NCBI GenBank assembly: GCA_036877525.1
Contig: JAZGTH010000146.1
Coordinates: 90,001-154,000 of the forward strand
Reading direction: 5' to 3'
Length of the DNA: 64,000 nt
Origin: Chromobotia macracanthus
Lineage: Eukaryota; Chordata; Actinopteri; Cypriniformes; Botiidae
In this document: positions 27,401-35,078 of the stretch, piece by piece
How positions within the stretch are numbered: the stretch's first letter is position 1
Layout of the letters: every line of letters begins with the position of its first letter
Notes under the pieces: generated by a model
What the model was told of the DNA's origin: nothing
Seen by the model: only the letters and a program-made list of their open reading frames with translations
Database searches by the model: none
Program-made: the position numbers and the translations under genes

Positions 27401-30400
27401 GCAAACCCAAAGCGAGAGAAGTGCAGTTACGCTGGGGTGAGTTTTGTTGTTGTGTGTGTAGTTGTTTTACCAGTGTTTCCTAAACTACTATTCAGCAACA
27501 ATGTTCCATTGCATATACTGACCACAGCAAAATTTTATTGTGGTTGTGAATTTGCCGTCTGAATTCATGTGGTAAACAGACCACCAATAAACTGACAACA
27601 CATTTATATTGTGCAAAACTATCCCTGCATTTTAATTCATTGTTTTTGTATAGTTTTTTTGCAATAAATATTATTTTAAAGCAGTTTAACAAAGAACAGT
27701 ACCTTACAAGCACTCTAACACAAGCCATAGGCCTGTGTCATACTATACATCATTATACCATACACAGTTTTTTCCCAACAGAGTGTGCTGCAGTCATGTG
27801 TTGATTTATATTTATAGTTGTTTTTGAAAGGTACTTGAAGAAAAATGCCATTCATAACCATTTTACAGTTATGTACTTTGTCAATGGCCATATCAGTGCT
27901 CACCTTAGTTGTTAAATATTAGTTTTTAAAAATTGTGAAAATACATATCAACAGATTAAGTTCTAATAGAGAGAAGCTTGTTTCAAAAAACTCGAATGTG
28001 TGAAAGGCCCACAGTACCATGCTTAATTTTAGGCCCTGGTGTGTACTATTTAGAAAAAAAATACAGTTCTTGGGTGTTAAAAGTTAATTACTATTTAATG
28101 AAATGTCAAGGAAGAAAACTGTTTTGTGACATAAGGTAAAGTGAGGTCAACCTCAAGAATGGGCCAGAGCTAGGTTGGGGCAGCAGGGGGCAAGGGGTGT
28201 TCGGTACACCATGCGAGTACTGCGGTACATACTGTGGGTATGTCATAGTCCTATTTAATCAAACCGAAAACAGTCCCCTCATGTTTATGACAACACAGAT
28301 CTGCTAATAAACGTTATTTACATATTAACATTTTTATGAAAATTGTAGTTTGGGTATGTAGTCACTAGTTTAACAGAATTCTGTAGTAAACAGTGTATTC
28401 ACATTATTTCAGATGCAAGTGCTTTGTGAGGGAATGATTAATGGATTGTTTTTGCATCTGGTAGCACCCCCTCTGGTGGATGGTGGTAGTGCAGTGACTT
28501 CGTACAGCGTAGAAATGTATACTCCACAGACAGATGAGGGCAAGGAGGTGTACCAGGGCTCTGAACTAGACTGTACAGTTGGTAGTTTACTGCCTGGCAG
28601 GACCTACGGATTTCGGCTCAGGGCAGGCAACAAAGCTGGGGTGAGTGCACGCCATCCACACACAGCCTTTATAGACATTATCCTCTTTTACAGTTACTAA
28701 TCATTACTTTTTATAGCTGTTCTATTTAGACATCAGCTATTTATAGTTTCCTTCTGCTAGCAAGGTATTTTATATTATTTATTTTTTGTGTGATCATCAG
28801 TATGGGCCGTTTTCGGAGCGAACAGAAGTAACGACAGGTCCGGGGGCCCCTGAGGCGTGTCGGTCCCCTCATATAAACTGTAAATCGCCAACATGTGCTG
28901 TGGTGAGCTGGGAGGTAAGAACACACTCTTGCACTTGCATTGTAATCATTAAGAAGTAGCTTTGGGGAGTCTAGTTGATTTTAGTGAATCAGTTTATTAG
29001 GAGTAAATCACAAATTCATGTAAAACTCCCTATGTTGCAATTTTTAAAACTTTTTAACTTAAAACATAACTTTTTAGTATACTGTTGTTTATCACAATGT
29101 TTTTTGCCTACATAATTATGTAAATATTTATAAATAATGGCATTTGGCATTATATAATGACATTATATAAGTCCGATCATGGCATTGAGGTATTTACTCC
29201 TCAAATTCCTTCATTATTTGAATAGTTAGTTGATCTGCGTGTGTCTGTGTCTCAATCGTACAGGTTCCTCACTGTAATGGAGCGGCCGTGTCAGAGTATC
29301 GGCTGGAGTGGGGGGCCGCAGAGGGCAGCATGCAGATCTGTTACACAGGTGCTGCACTGTCGCATGAGCTGCGAGGTCTGCTGCCTGCCACCTGTTACTT
29401 CTGCAGGGTACAGGTGAGAAACATGCTTGTTTCAACAGAAAAACCAGGAAGTCACTGCTGTTACTCTGTGATTATGCCTTTACTTCCTGTGAAGGCAAAT
29501 TTTTCAGCTTGATGATTTATAAAAAGATATGAGGATGTGTGTCAATGTTATGTTGTCTGCCACCTGGTGGTTATTAAAGGCAGGTGCAGGTCTTTGCTTG
29601 AGCTTTATTAATAAATCTCTTTATGACCATCATGAGGTGGAGGGCAGTTACCTGCTAAGTGGTGCTTGCCAAGGCATAACTTGTCCCTTGCTGTTTGTGC
29701 TATGGATGTGTGTTATTTAAAACTGTGGTTTGTTGAGGATAGGCATATTTATCCAAGCAATCTGACTGACTTTTGCTTGCTGGACCAGTGGGAGATTTCC
29801 CGTCTTACACTAGAGGAGAGACATACCAGAATACCAGGATATTATAAAGACTTGAGGCTGGGTTTTTTGACTTGTGCCAGTAAGTAACTGCCGGGAAGCC
29901 CTCCACAACAACCTTGCAATAAACTTAAAAGCATCTTAATAACTGCATAGCGGCTTCCTGGCAATTAACCATTAAACCATAACAGCCTGGAATTTTTCTG
30001 TTCAGACTAAGGAGCATCAGTGAGGTCAGCCATTGATCTTGGGTGATGGGGTCTGGTTTACAGTCTGTCATAAATCCCAAAGGTGTTCAGTGGCCTTTAG
30101 GCCTGGGCTTTATGCAGGCTAGTTCTTCCACATTCCACCATTTCTATATAAACCTCACTTTATGAAGCAGGGTTATTGTCATGTTGGTGCATAAATGGCC
30201 CTCCATAAACTGCTAACAAGAAGCACAGAATTCCCTTGAATTCCATTGTTTGGCATAGCAATAAGATTTGACTTGGAGTTAAGGCACCTAGCCAAACGTG
30301 TTACTTAGAATTTCTGTAAATTACCGTGTTGGGCATCATAGGGCCTGTAATGTGTCATCTGGCTCACATAACAGCTTCTAAATGAAAGATTTAAGGATAA

Positions 30401-33400
30401 AGATTAAATATTAATTTGCTGCTCATGTCAGTCCTGTTTAACTCAATGTAGGCTTGGGTGTTTTGCTTCAGGCAGTAAATGTAGCTGGTGTGGGGCCCTT
30501 TAGCGAAGCTGTGCTCTGTCACACACCCTGCTCAGTGCCAGCAGCAGTCAGCAGCGTCCACGCCCTCCGGGAGTCAGAGATGAGAGTGGAGGGCAGAGTC
30601 ACGGAGAGAGGCGAGGAGCAGGAAAGTGAAGAGTCCTCCCCGCTCCTCTACTCTCCGTCCACATGTCTGGGGCTGCGCTGGGAGCCACCATGTAATCATG
30701 GTTCCGAGATCACCTCGTACCTGATTGACCTGGGAGAGAGACAACCCATCCTTACTGGCCCTGTAACCAAATATATCATCCAGAACCTGCAGCCCGATAC
30801 CACCTACAGGTACAGATTTCTGTCTAAGGGAGGTTTATGGAGATGCAGTTTGTGTGTAATCTTAGCCTAAAATTGATTAATTATAAAAAATACATAATTA
30901 CAAAAACAAAAATCGTTTTTTCCAAAGATCACCATGGTTTTTTGTAGGGGATTTTGTTGCATATATTGTTTAATTATGAAATCTCATGTATAATATTTTT
31001 GCTGTGTTATGAGTTTGGACCCATTCACTGTATGAGTGCAATAAGGTATAAGAAGGCTGGGTTTGTTGTGAATATTGTCACAGCCAAGGTTGTTTTAAGG
31101 TGCTGTAGAGTGATTATATTAAGAATATAGCATTGCTTTGTGTGCCGTGTTGATTATATAAAACTATAATGCCAGTTTATTTGGTATTATCCTTCTGCTA
31201 AGACCATGTAATATGCAATCACAATATCTACGTGAACAAGTGTTTTGTCATAGATATTACTGTATTGTGCATGATAGGGCTGTAAAGACCAGTCAAAAGC
31301 CAAGATCTGAATCTGAGACCATAAGCAATGATACTAAACTACTGATGTTTATATGTTTGCAGAGTAAGGATCCAGGCTCTGAACAGCCTTGGTGCAGGTC
31401 CCTTTAGTCACACCTTTAAACTGAAGACCAAGCCACTGCCACCCCTCCCTCCACGTCTGGAGTGCACTGCCTCCAGTCACCAGACCCTCAGGCTCAAGTG
31501 GGGGGATGGCCCGTCCAAGGCCCAGCCCGCTGATTCCCTACAGTACCATCTCCAAATGGAGGATAAAACCGGGAGGTTAGCCTCTATATTTTGTTTGCTT
31601 TACATTGTAATGCCGCGTCCTAACCAGCGACAAGTTTCCAACATCAAGACTTTTTTACTAAAAAGCAATACTATCACAATTTGGTTTGGTTTTTGGACCA
31701 GTGAGATTTCATAATGGGCCACAAACCACAACATGCAAAGGGCTGCATTTATATAACATATCATTTTTATGCTTTAATTTACTGGCCTCATCTGTGGCAA
31801 CATGACGCTGGATTGACTGACAAGCTCTTCCAGTGATTTGTTGTTTGATTTTATATTGGCTGTTAAAATGATATTGCATTAAATGCTTAATTAAAAGCAC
31901 ACTGCGTAATTGATGTAACTTAATAATAACATAATAATTGTGTTGTGCATGGTTAAGATAGTGTTATGTCAACACTGCTATTTTGTTATTATGTAACCGG
32001 TAAGGAAATTATAAATGTTACTGTGTGGGTTGTCAGTCACATTTTAAACATTAAAGAGCAGTACAGAGATTAACCTTGTGTCATGTTTTTGTTATAGGTT
32101 TGTAATATAGTGGATTTTGTGGCTTTATAGAGTTCAGCTCAGTTAACACAGTGTTTATCTCTGTCTGTTTTTCTCCTGGTGTCGTCTTGAAGGTTTATAT
32201 CCTTGTATAAAGGACCCTGCCACACTCACAAAGTGCAGAGGCTAAATGAGTCTACCTCGTACGTGTTCCGCATCCAGGCCTTTAACGAGGCGGGCGAGGG
32301 TCCCTTCTCAACTGTTTACACCTTCACCACCCCCCGCTCACCTCCAGCACCCTTGAAAGGTACCACATCTTGGAACAAACTGCAATATTCAGTTAGGATA
32401 CATTATAGGATTCATTTGTTTCTAGATAATATAACAGGTTAATTGCAATTTGATATTTACTAACATCATGGTAGTATGTTTTATTTGTTATATTTGTGTG
32501 GTTTTTTGTGTAATACAGTAAAAAGGGCTTTATTACAGTAATGCTAATGAGAATCATCATTGGGAGTCATGTAATGGGAATTTCACAAAAAAATGCATTC
32601 TGAGAATTTGATGTGGGAAATGTGCTTAATTGTCATTAAAACAATGTCATTATGTGAGGAATCTTAAAGAATTTTTTATTTTCAACAGTCTTTTTATTTT
32701 GCAGTGATCCACATAGGTATAGTTTATAGACCCCAAAGATGGTGACATAAAAGCTTAAAGTATTAACCTAGAATATTCTTTTATTTTTTTACACTTCATA
32801 CTGGAAGGTAATGTGCGTTAATGTATTCGCATATTTTTCACTGTTGATTTACAACAGTTTTATCTGTATGTCAGCTTTATTCTCAGTTTGTAAATTACTT
32901 ATTTACAGTAAAACCAAGCACAACTTCATCAAGAACACATTTTGTGTTTCATAGTTTGATGATTTGTTTTAATTGTGTGTGTGTCTGTGTGTGTGTCTGT
33001 GTGTGTGTCTGTGTGTGTGTCTGTGTGTGTGTCTGTGTGTGTGTCTGTGTGTGTGTCTGTGTGTGTGTCTGTGTGTGTGTCTGTGTGCGCGCACGCGCGC
33101 TTAGCTCCTCGTGTGGAGCGTGTGGACGACTCTTGTGAAGTGAGCTGGGAGACACTGCCACCCATGAAAGGAGACCCAGTCATCTACTGTTTGCAGTGCA
33201 TGCAGGGCAATTCTGATTTTAGACAGGTACCTACACAACTTTACCATACTGTATTTTACATTTCCTAAAAAAAATTGTGAGTAGTGCTTGCCAGCGTGCA
33301 GCATCAACACCATAATGCTAGGATGTTGTAGGTGGTTGCTAGGGTGTACAGGGTAGTTGCTAAGGCATTGCTAGGTGGTTTCTTACTGTGCCATATCAAA

Positions 33401-35078
33401 ATTAAAAGTCTCTGTGATATTTTCAAGATGTGACATGGCATCAACATTCAATGACTTTTTTCAGTTTAATTGTTCACCATGTGAAAAATTGCCAGTTTGC
33501 TTCTAAAAGTAATTGTGCACCTCTACTCAAAAGGCCATACAAATTGAAATAATGTTCATTTCACACACTGTGCTGAACAAGTTACACATCGAAATGTAAA
33601 CTTCTACTGATCACAAAGGAGGGTATTTTGAAGAAAGTTTGTATTTTTTCCTACTATGGAAGTTAATGGTGCCCCAAAACTGCTCAGTTTACAAACATTC
33701 TTTATAATATCTTTTGTGTTCAGCAGAAAAAAATAAATGTATACAGGTTTGGAGCAACTTGAGGGTGACTTACAACTTTGTAAGTCCCTACAAGGTTGAA
33801 AGTCCCTACAAACTTTGTTGTACTCTAGGAAAAAAACAACTAAAACATTTTTTTTTTGTACTATATCACAAAACAAACAAATCATACAAGTTAACACCAT
33901 TAACATTGTTGTCAGTAGGGTTAGGGTTATTATGATAAAATATTTTTGGTCACCTTTTAAATGTTGGTCCTAAAAGCCCCACTGGAGAGCCAGGTAAAGA
34001 GAAGACCTAGTCATTTGTAATAACTGTGTTGCAGTGCTAATAGTGATTGTCACTAAAAGTACTATCGCTGCACCAAATGTCAGACGAGAGTAAACAGAAC
34101 TATTTGATTTAACTTAAAGGCACTCTGCTGATAGCCCTTGAGTAACTGTGGAAATTAGTAAAACAACAGTGTAACAGAAGGGTAAAGCAGTCTCACTAGA
34201 TCTGACTCATCATCTCCTGTTGAGAGAATCTGACGTGAGGCTTGTTTGTGTTGATGTGGCCCACACGCCTACAAGCATGCGTGACTGTATTCATATATTC
34301 ATATCCTTTGGGTATCTCTACCTATAAATCTGCACTCCTGTAATAGATTTTATCTATTCTTTCCTCAGGTTTGTAATATCAAACTTAAGAATGCTGTATT
34401 TCATTTGATATAAATCTTGCTTTATTTTGTGGTGTAGCCAGGAAACCAGCTTATCCAAACTTTCCTCCAGGATTTAAGATTTTATAAAAATAAAGTTAAT
34501 TTTTGTCCACCCTGCAACAAACCTCGTTAAAATATAATGATCCCAAAAAGTGAGGTTATTTTAGTAATTCCTGCTTATTCATTTAATTTAAACCTCAAGC
34601 TCTAGGCTGTAATTTAACACTGTCCCAGACTATATTCAAAGTTTCATTAACTAATTTAGCATTTAACATTCTTAATTTGATGTGGTGTCTTTATCATGAG
34701 ATGCAAAGCATTATTTGACCCCTACCGTATCATTGATCTTTTTTTCTCATTGTCCTTAATTCTTCACAGATCTACAAGGGCTCGGCCACTTCCTTTCACC
34801 TCCCCAACATGAGCTCATCCTCAGAGTACCGCTTTCGTGTCTGCGGCATCCGCCAGTGCCAAGACGCTCCTGAAATCATCGGCCCCTACAGCTCCACCGT
34901 CGTCCTGCTCCCACCTCGTGTAGAAACACCAGGGACCTCCACTGGATCCAAATCCTCAGAGGCCCAGAAACCAAAACGCAGCCTGACGGACGAACAGTTT
35001 TCTTTTCTCATCATCGCGCTGTTGGCTGTGACCTCCATACTCATTGCGGTCGCCATCCAGTACTTCGTCATCGAATGA
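3329..35078 (+). CDS. fndc3a: Fibronectin type III domain-containing protein 3A, gene span of coding exons in window (5' end missing)
   Basis: Twenty-four exons, each with AG/GT borders, join with consistent phases into 3600 nt (1199 codons plus TGA). The order is a V-I-L-V-Q-V-N-P-G-E segment, a 'PMMSPNGSVP' segment, a Pro/His-rich stretch, a charged K-T-Y-E-R-L-Q-K-K-L region, nine FN3 modules (about residues 256-1135 of the visible product) and a C-terminal hydrophobic anchor ending Q-Y-F-V-I-E. Human FNDC3A is about 1198 residues with the same layout; wording such as 'SPFSE', 'YRLEWG' and 'CEVSWE' favours 3A over 3B. Family knowledge: membrane-anchored and linked to the Golgi/ER and cell adhesion; needed for mouse spermatid-Sertoli adhesion and zebrafish fin-fold development. 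The initiator exon (about 33 residues in human) was not found in the window. Confidence 0.95.
5497..6154. mobile_element. Non-autonomous DNA transposon-like element with CCCAGCAA inverted ends
   Basis: The left end reads CCCAGCAAACACATTTATGT and the right end reads ...ACATTCTATTGCTGGG, so CCCAGCAA is inverted at the two ends. The sub-terminal parts share 'gttgtgacaa' and 'caacgttgtt' style words typical of a fish repeat. About 658 bp, no open frame. The superfamily cannot be assigned by eye. Confidence 0.5.
7755..7827. repeat. Minisatellite fragment, 'gctaggtggtt' type
   Basis: Units such as taaggtgctaagtggttg, ggtttccagggtgttc and tggttgctaggtggt in tandem, same family as 2310-2358. Confidence 0.5.
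15689..15765 (+). CDS. fndc3a: fndc3a coding exon
   Basis: Acceptor ttgtgcag, donor gtgagt. It completes Gly and reads P-A-Q-V-P-M-M-S-P-N-G-S-V-P-Q-I-Y-V-P-P-G-Y-V-Q-Q, nearly identical to the corresponding segment of human FNDC3A. It leaves in phase 0. Confidence 0.94.
15819..15970 (+). mobile_element. tRNA-Ala-derived SINE, cyprinid type
   Basis: The head resembles tRNA-Ala (A box tagctcagttggtagagc, anticodon loop with AGC, degenerate B box ggttttattccc). It is followed by a 'cactgataaaatgtataa'-like body and the tail 'taagtcacttcggaataaagcatctgccaaatgcataaat'. The decayed B box argues against a functional tRNA gene. It lies in the intron after the fndc3a 15689-15765 exon. Confidence 0.85.
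16006..16445. repeat. Four-copy degenerate tandem repeat, unit about 106-116 bp
   Basis: The words 'cccagaatgc' begin at 16021, 16135, 16251 and 16357. Each is followed by an 'agtagacag...' block, then a 'ggtttgga...gag/gtgcccatgt' block and a pyrimidine-rich stretch. The last unit runs almost to the fndc3a acceptor at 16452, so the repeat unit contributes the polypyrimidine tract. Confidence 0.85.
16453..16705 (+). CDS. fndc3a: fndc3a coding exon, Pro/His-rich region
   Basis: Acceptor tttatatag, donor gtcagt. It begins I-I-E-E-N-G-V-R-R-V-L-V-L-P-Q and continues into a Pro/His-rich low-complexity stretch (visible residues about 52-135) ending T-A-I-Y-S-E-Q. The start matches the FNDC3A 'VIEENGVRRVVVVPQ' region; the Pro/His part is typical but poorly conserved. 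A degenerate tandem repeat runs up to the acceptor. Confidence 0.93.
17962..18264 (+). CDS. fndc3a: fndc3a coding exon, charged/Gly-Pro-rich linker
   Basis: Acceptor atctacag, donor gtatgg; 303 nt. It reads D-A-H-S-A-H-G-R then R-D-E-R-A-S-K-T-Y-E-R-L-Q-K-K-L-K-E-R-Q, a diagnostic FNDC3A motif, followed by a Gly run and S-P-P-P-S-P-Q-K. The second half is low-complexity and diverges from mammals. Confidence 0.93.
19747..19805 (+). CDS. fndc3a: fndc3a short coding exon before the first FN3 module
   Basis: Acceptor tttgtctag, donor gtaagg; 59 nt. It reads E-L-D-E-A-A-K-V-L-Q-E-R-L-N-S-I-C-K-P-V, equivalent to the 'ETKALQALLSDIVKPV' helix before FN3-1. Phase in and out agree with both neighbours. 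Confidence 0.85.
21686..21855 (+). CDS. fndc3a: fndc3a coding exon, FN3 module 1 (first part)
   Basis: Acceptor atcctcag, donor gtgaga. It reads V-T-D-I-Q-A-R-G-A-S-L-S-W-V-A-P, an acidic loop (T-E-T-E-E-E-P-K-D-A-E-E), then Y-E-V-S-V-S-Y-S-G-K-D-G-K-Y-K-V. The B-strand Trp and C-strand Tyr of the FN3 fold are present. Confidence 0.93.
22101..22160 (+). CDS. fndc3a: fndc3a coding exon, FN3 module 1 (E-F strands)
   Basis: Acceptor ttgaaccag, donor gtttgt; 60 nt. It reads G-V-E-L-S-A-T-L-Q-D-L-R-P-A-T-D-Y-H-V and carries the FN3 'L-x-P-x-T-x-Y' signature. Confidence 0.92.
22180..22345 (+). mobile_element. hAT-like non-autonomous repeat fragment
   Basis: Follows the pattern of an abundant cyprinid repeat (ggaatagttatccaaaaatg..., tcaaattgttccaaaccc, tcttccatggaacacaaatg, gctcttttccaaacaatgg, gaatgggggctggagct). 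It begins a few bases after the donor of the fndc3a 22101-22160 exon. Family assignment is from memory. Confidence 0.5.
22571..22600. repeat. Perfect 14-bp inverted repeat
   Basis: Arms taatttagttttga and tcaaaactaaatta around loop aa, with a further degenerate copy (gtttagtttaaaa...aaactaa) just upstream. In an fndc3a intron. Confidence 0.9.
22717..22732. repeat. (TG)8 microsatellite
   Basis: Eight TG units in the intron before the fndc3a 22794-22932 exon. A second short TG run (22777-22789) directly precedes the acceptor. Confidence 0.85.
22794..22932 (+). CDS. fndc3a: fndc3a coding exon, end of FN3-1 and start of FN3-2
   Basis: Acceptor follows a short TG run (gtgtgttcag); donor gtgggc. 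It reads R-V-Q-A-K-C-N-C-L-Q-G-T-P-S-D-P-V-S-F-T-T-L-S-C-E-P then K-N-S-L-V-L-Q-W-K, parallel to human S-P-S-D-P-V-S-F-T-T-H-S-C-E-P. Confidence 0.93.
23027..23080 (+). CDS. fndc3a: fndc3a coding exon, FN3 module 2
   Basis: Acceptor tattttag, donor gtatct; 54 nt, phase 0 at both ends. It reads A-P-C-D-N-G-S-K-I-Q-N-Y-I-L-Q-W-D-E, matching the FN3-2 B-C region of FNDC3A. Confidence 0.93.
23609..23733 (+). CDS. fndc3a: fndc3a coding exon, FN3 module 2 (second half)
   Basis: Acceptor tttgtacag, donor gtgtgt. It reads G-K-G-S-G-V-F-E-Q-C-Y-Y-G-P-Q-K-Q-Y-R-L-T-K-L, then P-A-S-R-Y-S-F-R-M-A-A-K-N-D-M-G. It aligns with human 'FGSQKHCKLTKL...YTFRLAARNDIG'. Confidence 0.94.
23895..24069 (+). CDS. fndc3a: fndc3a coding exon, FN3 module 3 (first half)
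   Basis: Acceptor cccatgtag, donor gtaagt. It reads S-E-F-S-E-A-V, then V-Q-P-G-V-T-W-L-C-L-Q-W-H-R-P and Y-V-L-E-M-E-E-E-G-S. It aligns with human 'VKAGVTWLTLQWSKP...YILEMEEEGS', a segment specific to 3A. Confidence 0.95.
24184..24270 (+). CDS. fndc3a: fndc3a coding exon, FN3 module 3 (second half)
   Basis: Acceptor attgcacag, donor gtaaga; 87 nt, phase 0. It reads G-Y-G-F-Q-A-S-Y-D-G-D-E-L-S-Y-T-V-R-N-L then R-S-T-T-Y-R-F-R, which is human FNDC3A 'GYGFQPKYNGEDLNCTVRNL'. Confidence 0.95.
25390..25528 (+). CDS. fndc3a: fndc3a coding exon, end of FN3-3 and start of FN3-4
   Basis: Acceptor tattacag, donor gtcagt. It reads V-I-A-Y-N-A-E-G-K-S-N-P-S-P-V-S-E-F-T-T-A-P-D-R-P and ends S-F-R-L-T-W, the usual FN3 module boundary. 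Confidence 0.94.
25811..25879 (+). CDS. fndc3a: fndc3a coding exon, FN3 module 4
   Basis: Acceptor cccttcag, donor gtacgt; 69 nt. It reads D-P-P-K-D-N-G-G-S-G-V-T-K-Y-V-V-E-M-S-D-G-L-S-G, nearly the human sequence. The preceding intron is only 282 nt. Confidence 0.94.
25965..26083 (+). CDS. fndc3a: fndc3a coding exon, FN3 module 4 (end)
   Basis: Acceptor tctgtcag, donor gtatgt. It reads Y-T-W-T-Q-V-Y-S-G-L-A-T-E-C, then L-S-P-G-C-S-Y-Q-T-R-V-H-C and A-G-G-E-S-P. It aligns with human 'GTEYTCEHLKPGTSYRLRVYC'. Confidence 0.93.
27331..27436 (+). CDS. fndc3a: fndc3a coding exon, start of FN3 module 5
   Basis: Acceptor gtttttag, donor gtgagt. It reads F-T-E-A-L-Q-I-Q-T-P-P-V-P-P-G, then C-Q-P-P-R-L-M-G-K-P-K-A-R-E-V-Q-L-R-W. 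It matches human 'PGQCLPPRVLGRPKAKDLQLRWG'. Confidence 0.94.
28465..28640 (+). CDS. fndc3a: fndc3a coding exon, FN3 module 5
   Basis: Acceptor catctggtag, donor gtgagt. It reads A-P-P-L-V-D-G-G-S-A-V-T-S-Y-S-V-E-M, E-V-Y-Q-G-S-E-L-D-C-T-V-G-S-L-L-P-G-R-T-Y and F-R-L-R-A-G-N-K-A-G. All FN3 core positions are present. Confidence 0.94.
28801..28914 (+). CDS. fndc3a: fndc3a coding exon, end of FN3-5 and start of FN3-6
   Basis: Acceptor tgatcatcag, donor gtaaga; 114 nt, phase 0. It reads Y-G-P-F-S-E-R-T-E-V-T-T-G-P-G-A-P, then C-K-S-P-T-C-A-V-V-S-W-E, parallel to human 'CRSATCALVSWE'. Confidence 0.94.
29264..29413 (+). CDS. fndc3a: fndc3a coding exon, FN3 module 6
   Basis: Acceptor atcgtacag, donor gtgaga; 150 nt, phase 0. 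It reads V-P-H-C-N-G-A-A-V-S-E-Y-R-L-E-W-G, then Y-T-G-A-A-L-S-H-E-L-R-G-L-L-P-A-T-C-Y-F-C-R-V-Q, matching human 'VPQCNGAEITEYRLEWG...ATTYYCRVQ'. Confidence 0.95.
30472..30809 (+). CDS. fndc3a: fndc3a coding exon, FN3 modules 6-7 with acidic linker
   Basis: Acceptor ttgcttcag, donor gtacag; 338 nt, the longest exon. It reads A-V-N-V-A-G-V-G-P-F-S-E-A-V-L-C, a Glu-rich linker (about residues 847-870 of the visible product), then Y-S-P-S-T-C-L-G-L-R-W-E-P-P and L-Q-P-D-T-T-Y. The linker looks longer than the human one. Confidence 0.94.
31363..31575 (+). CDS. fndc3a: fndc3a coding exon, FN3 modules 7-8
   Basis: Acceptor tgtttgcag, donor gttagc. It reads R-V-R-I-Q-A-L-N-S-L-G-A-G-P-F-S-H-T, K-L-K-T-K-P-L-P-P and Q-Y-H-L-Q-M-E-D, almost the human sequence. 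Confidence 0.95.
32193..32359 (+). CDS. fndc3a: fndc3a coding exon, FN3 module 8 end and start of FN3-9
   Basis: Acceptor tcttgaag, donor gtacca. It reads F-I-S-L-Y-K-G-P-C-H-T-H-K-V-Q-R-L-N-E-S-T-S-Y, then N-E-A-G-E-G-P-F-S-T-V-Y-T-F-T-T-P. Human: 'FVSLYRGPCHTYKVQRLSEST'. Confidence 0.95.
32974..33087. repeat. 12-bp unit repeat, CT followed by five GT, nine phased units
   Basis: CT dinucleotides interrupt a GT tract exactly every 12 nt (32985, 32997, 33009, 33021, 33033, 33045, 33057, 33069, 33081). The tract is followed by an alternating gcgcgcacgcgcgc stretch and then the fndc3a acceptor at 33104. Confidence 0.95.
33105..33226 (+). CDS. fndc3a: fndc3a coding exon, FN3 module 9
   Basis: Acceptor gcgcgcttag sits 17 nt after a 12-bp-unit TG repeat, without a real pyrimidine tract; donor gtacct. 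It reads A-P-R-V-E-R-V-D-D-S-C-E-V-S-W-E-T-L-P-P-M-K-G-D-P-V-I-Y with S-D-F-R-Q at the end, the FN3-9 start of human FNDC3A. The repeat upstream is open in the exon's frame. Confidence 0.93.
33316..33393. repeat. Minisatellite, 'ggttgctagggtgt' type
   Basis: Tandem degenerate units (gctaggatgttgtaggtg, gttgctagggtgtacagg, gtagttgctaaggcattg, ctaggtggtt) in an fndc3a intron. This is the clearest of three such tracts. Confidence 0.6.
33600..33785 (-). mobile_element. hAT-like non-autonomous repeat fragment, inverted
   Basis: The reverse complement carries the words of the same family as 22180 (cctcaagttgctccaaacc, ttttctgctgaacacaaaag, tggggcaccattaacttcca). In an fndc3a intron. Confidence 0.5.
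34770..35078 (+). CDS. fndc3a: fndc3a terminal coding exon, FN3-9 end and C-terminal membrane anchor
   Basis: Acceptor attcttcacag, stop TGA at 35076-35078. It reads I-Y-K-G-S-A-T-S-F, S-S-S-E-Y-R-F-R-V-C-G-I-R-Q-C-Q-D, a linker with E-T-P-G-T-S, then D-E-Q-F-S-F and a hydrophobic segment of about 22 residues ending Q-Y-F-V-I-E. Only one residue follows the anchor, as expected of a tail-anchored FNDC3 protein. Confidence 0.95.
   Translation: MYKGSATSFHLPNMSSSSEYRFRVCGIRQCQDAPEIIGPYSSTVVLLPPRVETPGTSTGSKSSEAQKPKRSLTDEQFSFLIIALLAVTSILIAVAIQYFVIE

Noticed and set aside
32944..33268. Long Cys/Val/Ser open frames on both strands
   Set aside because: They are translations of the 12-bp TG repeat; the only real coding part is the fndc3a exon from 33105.
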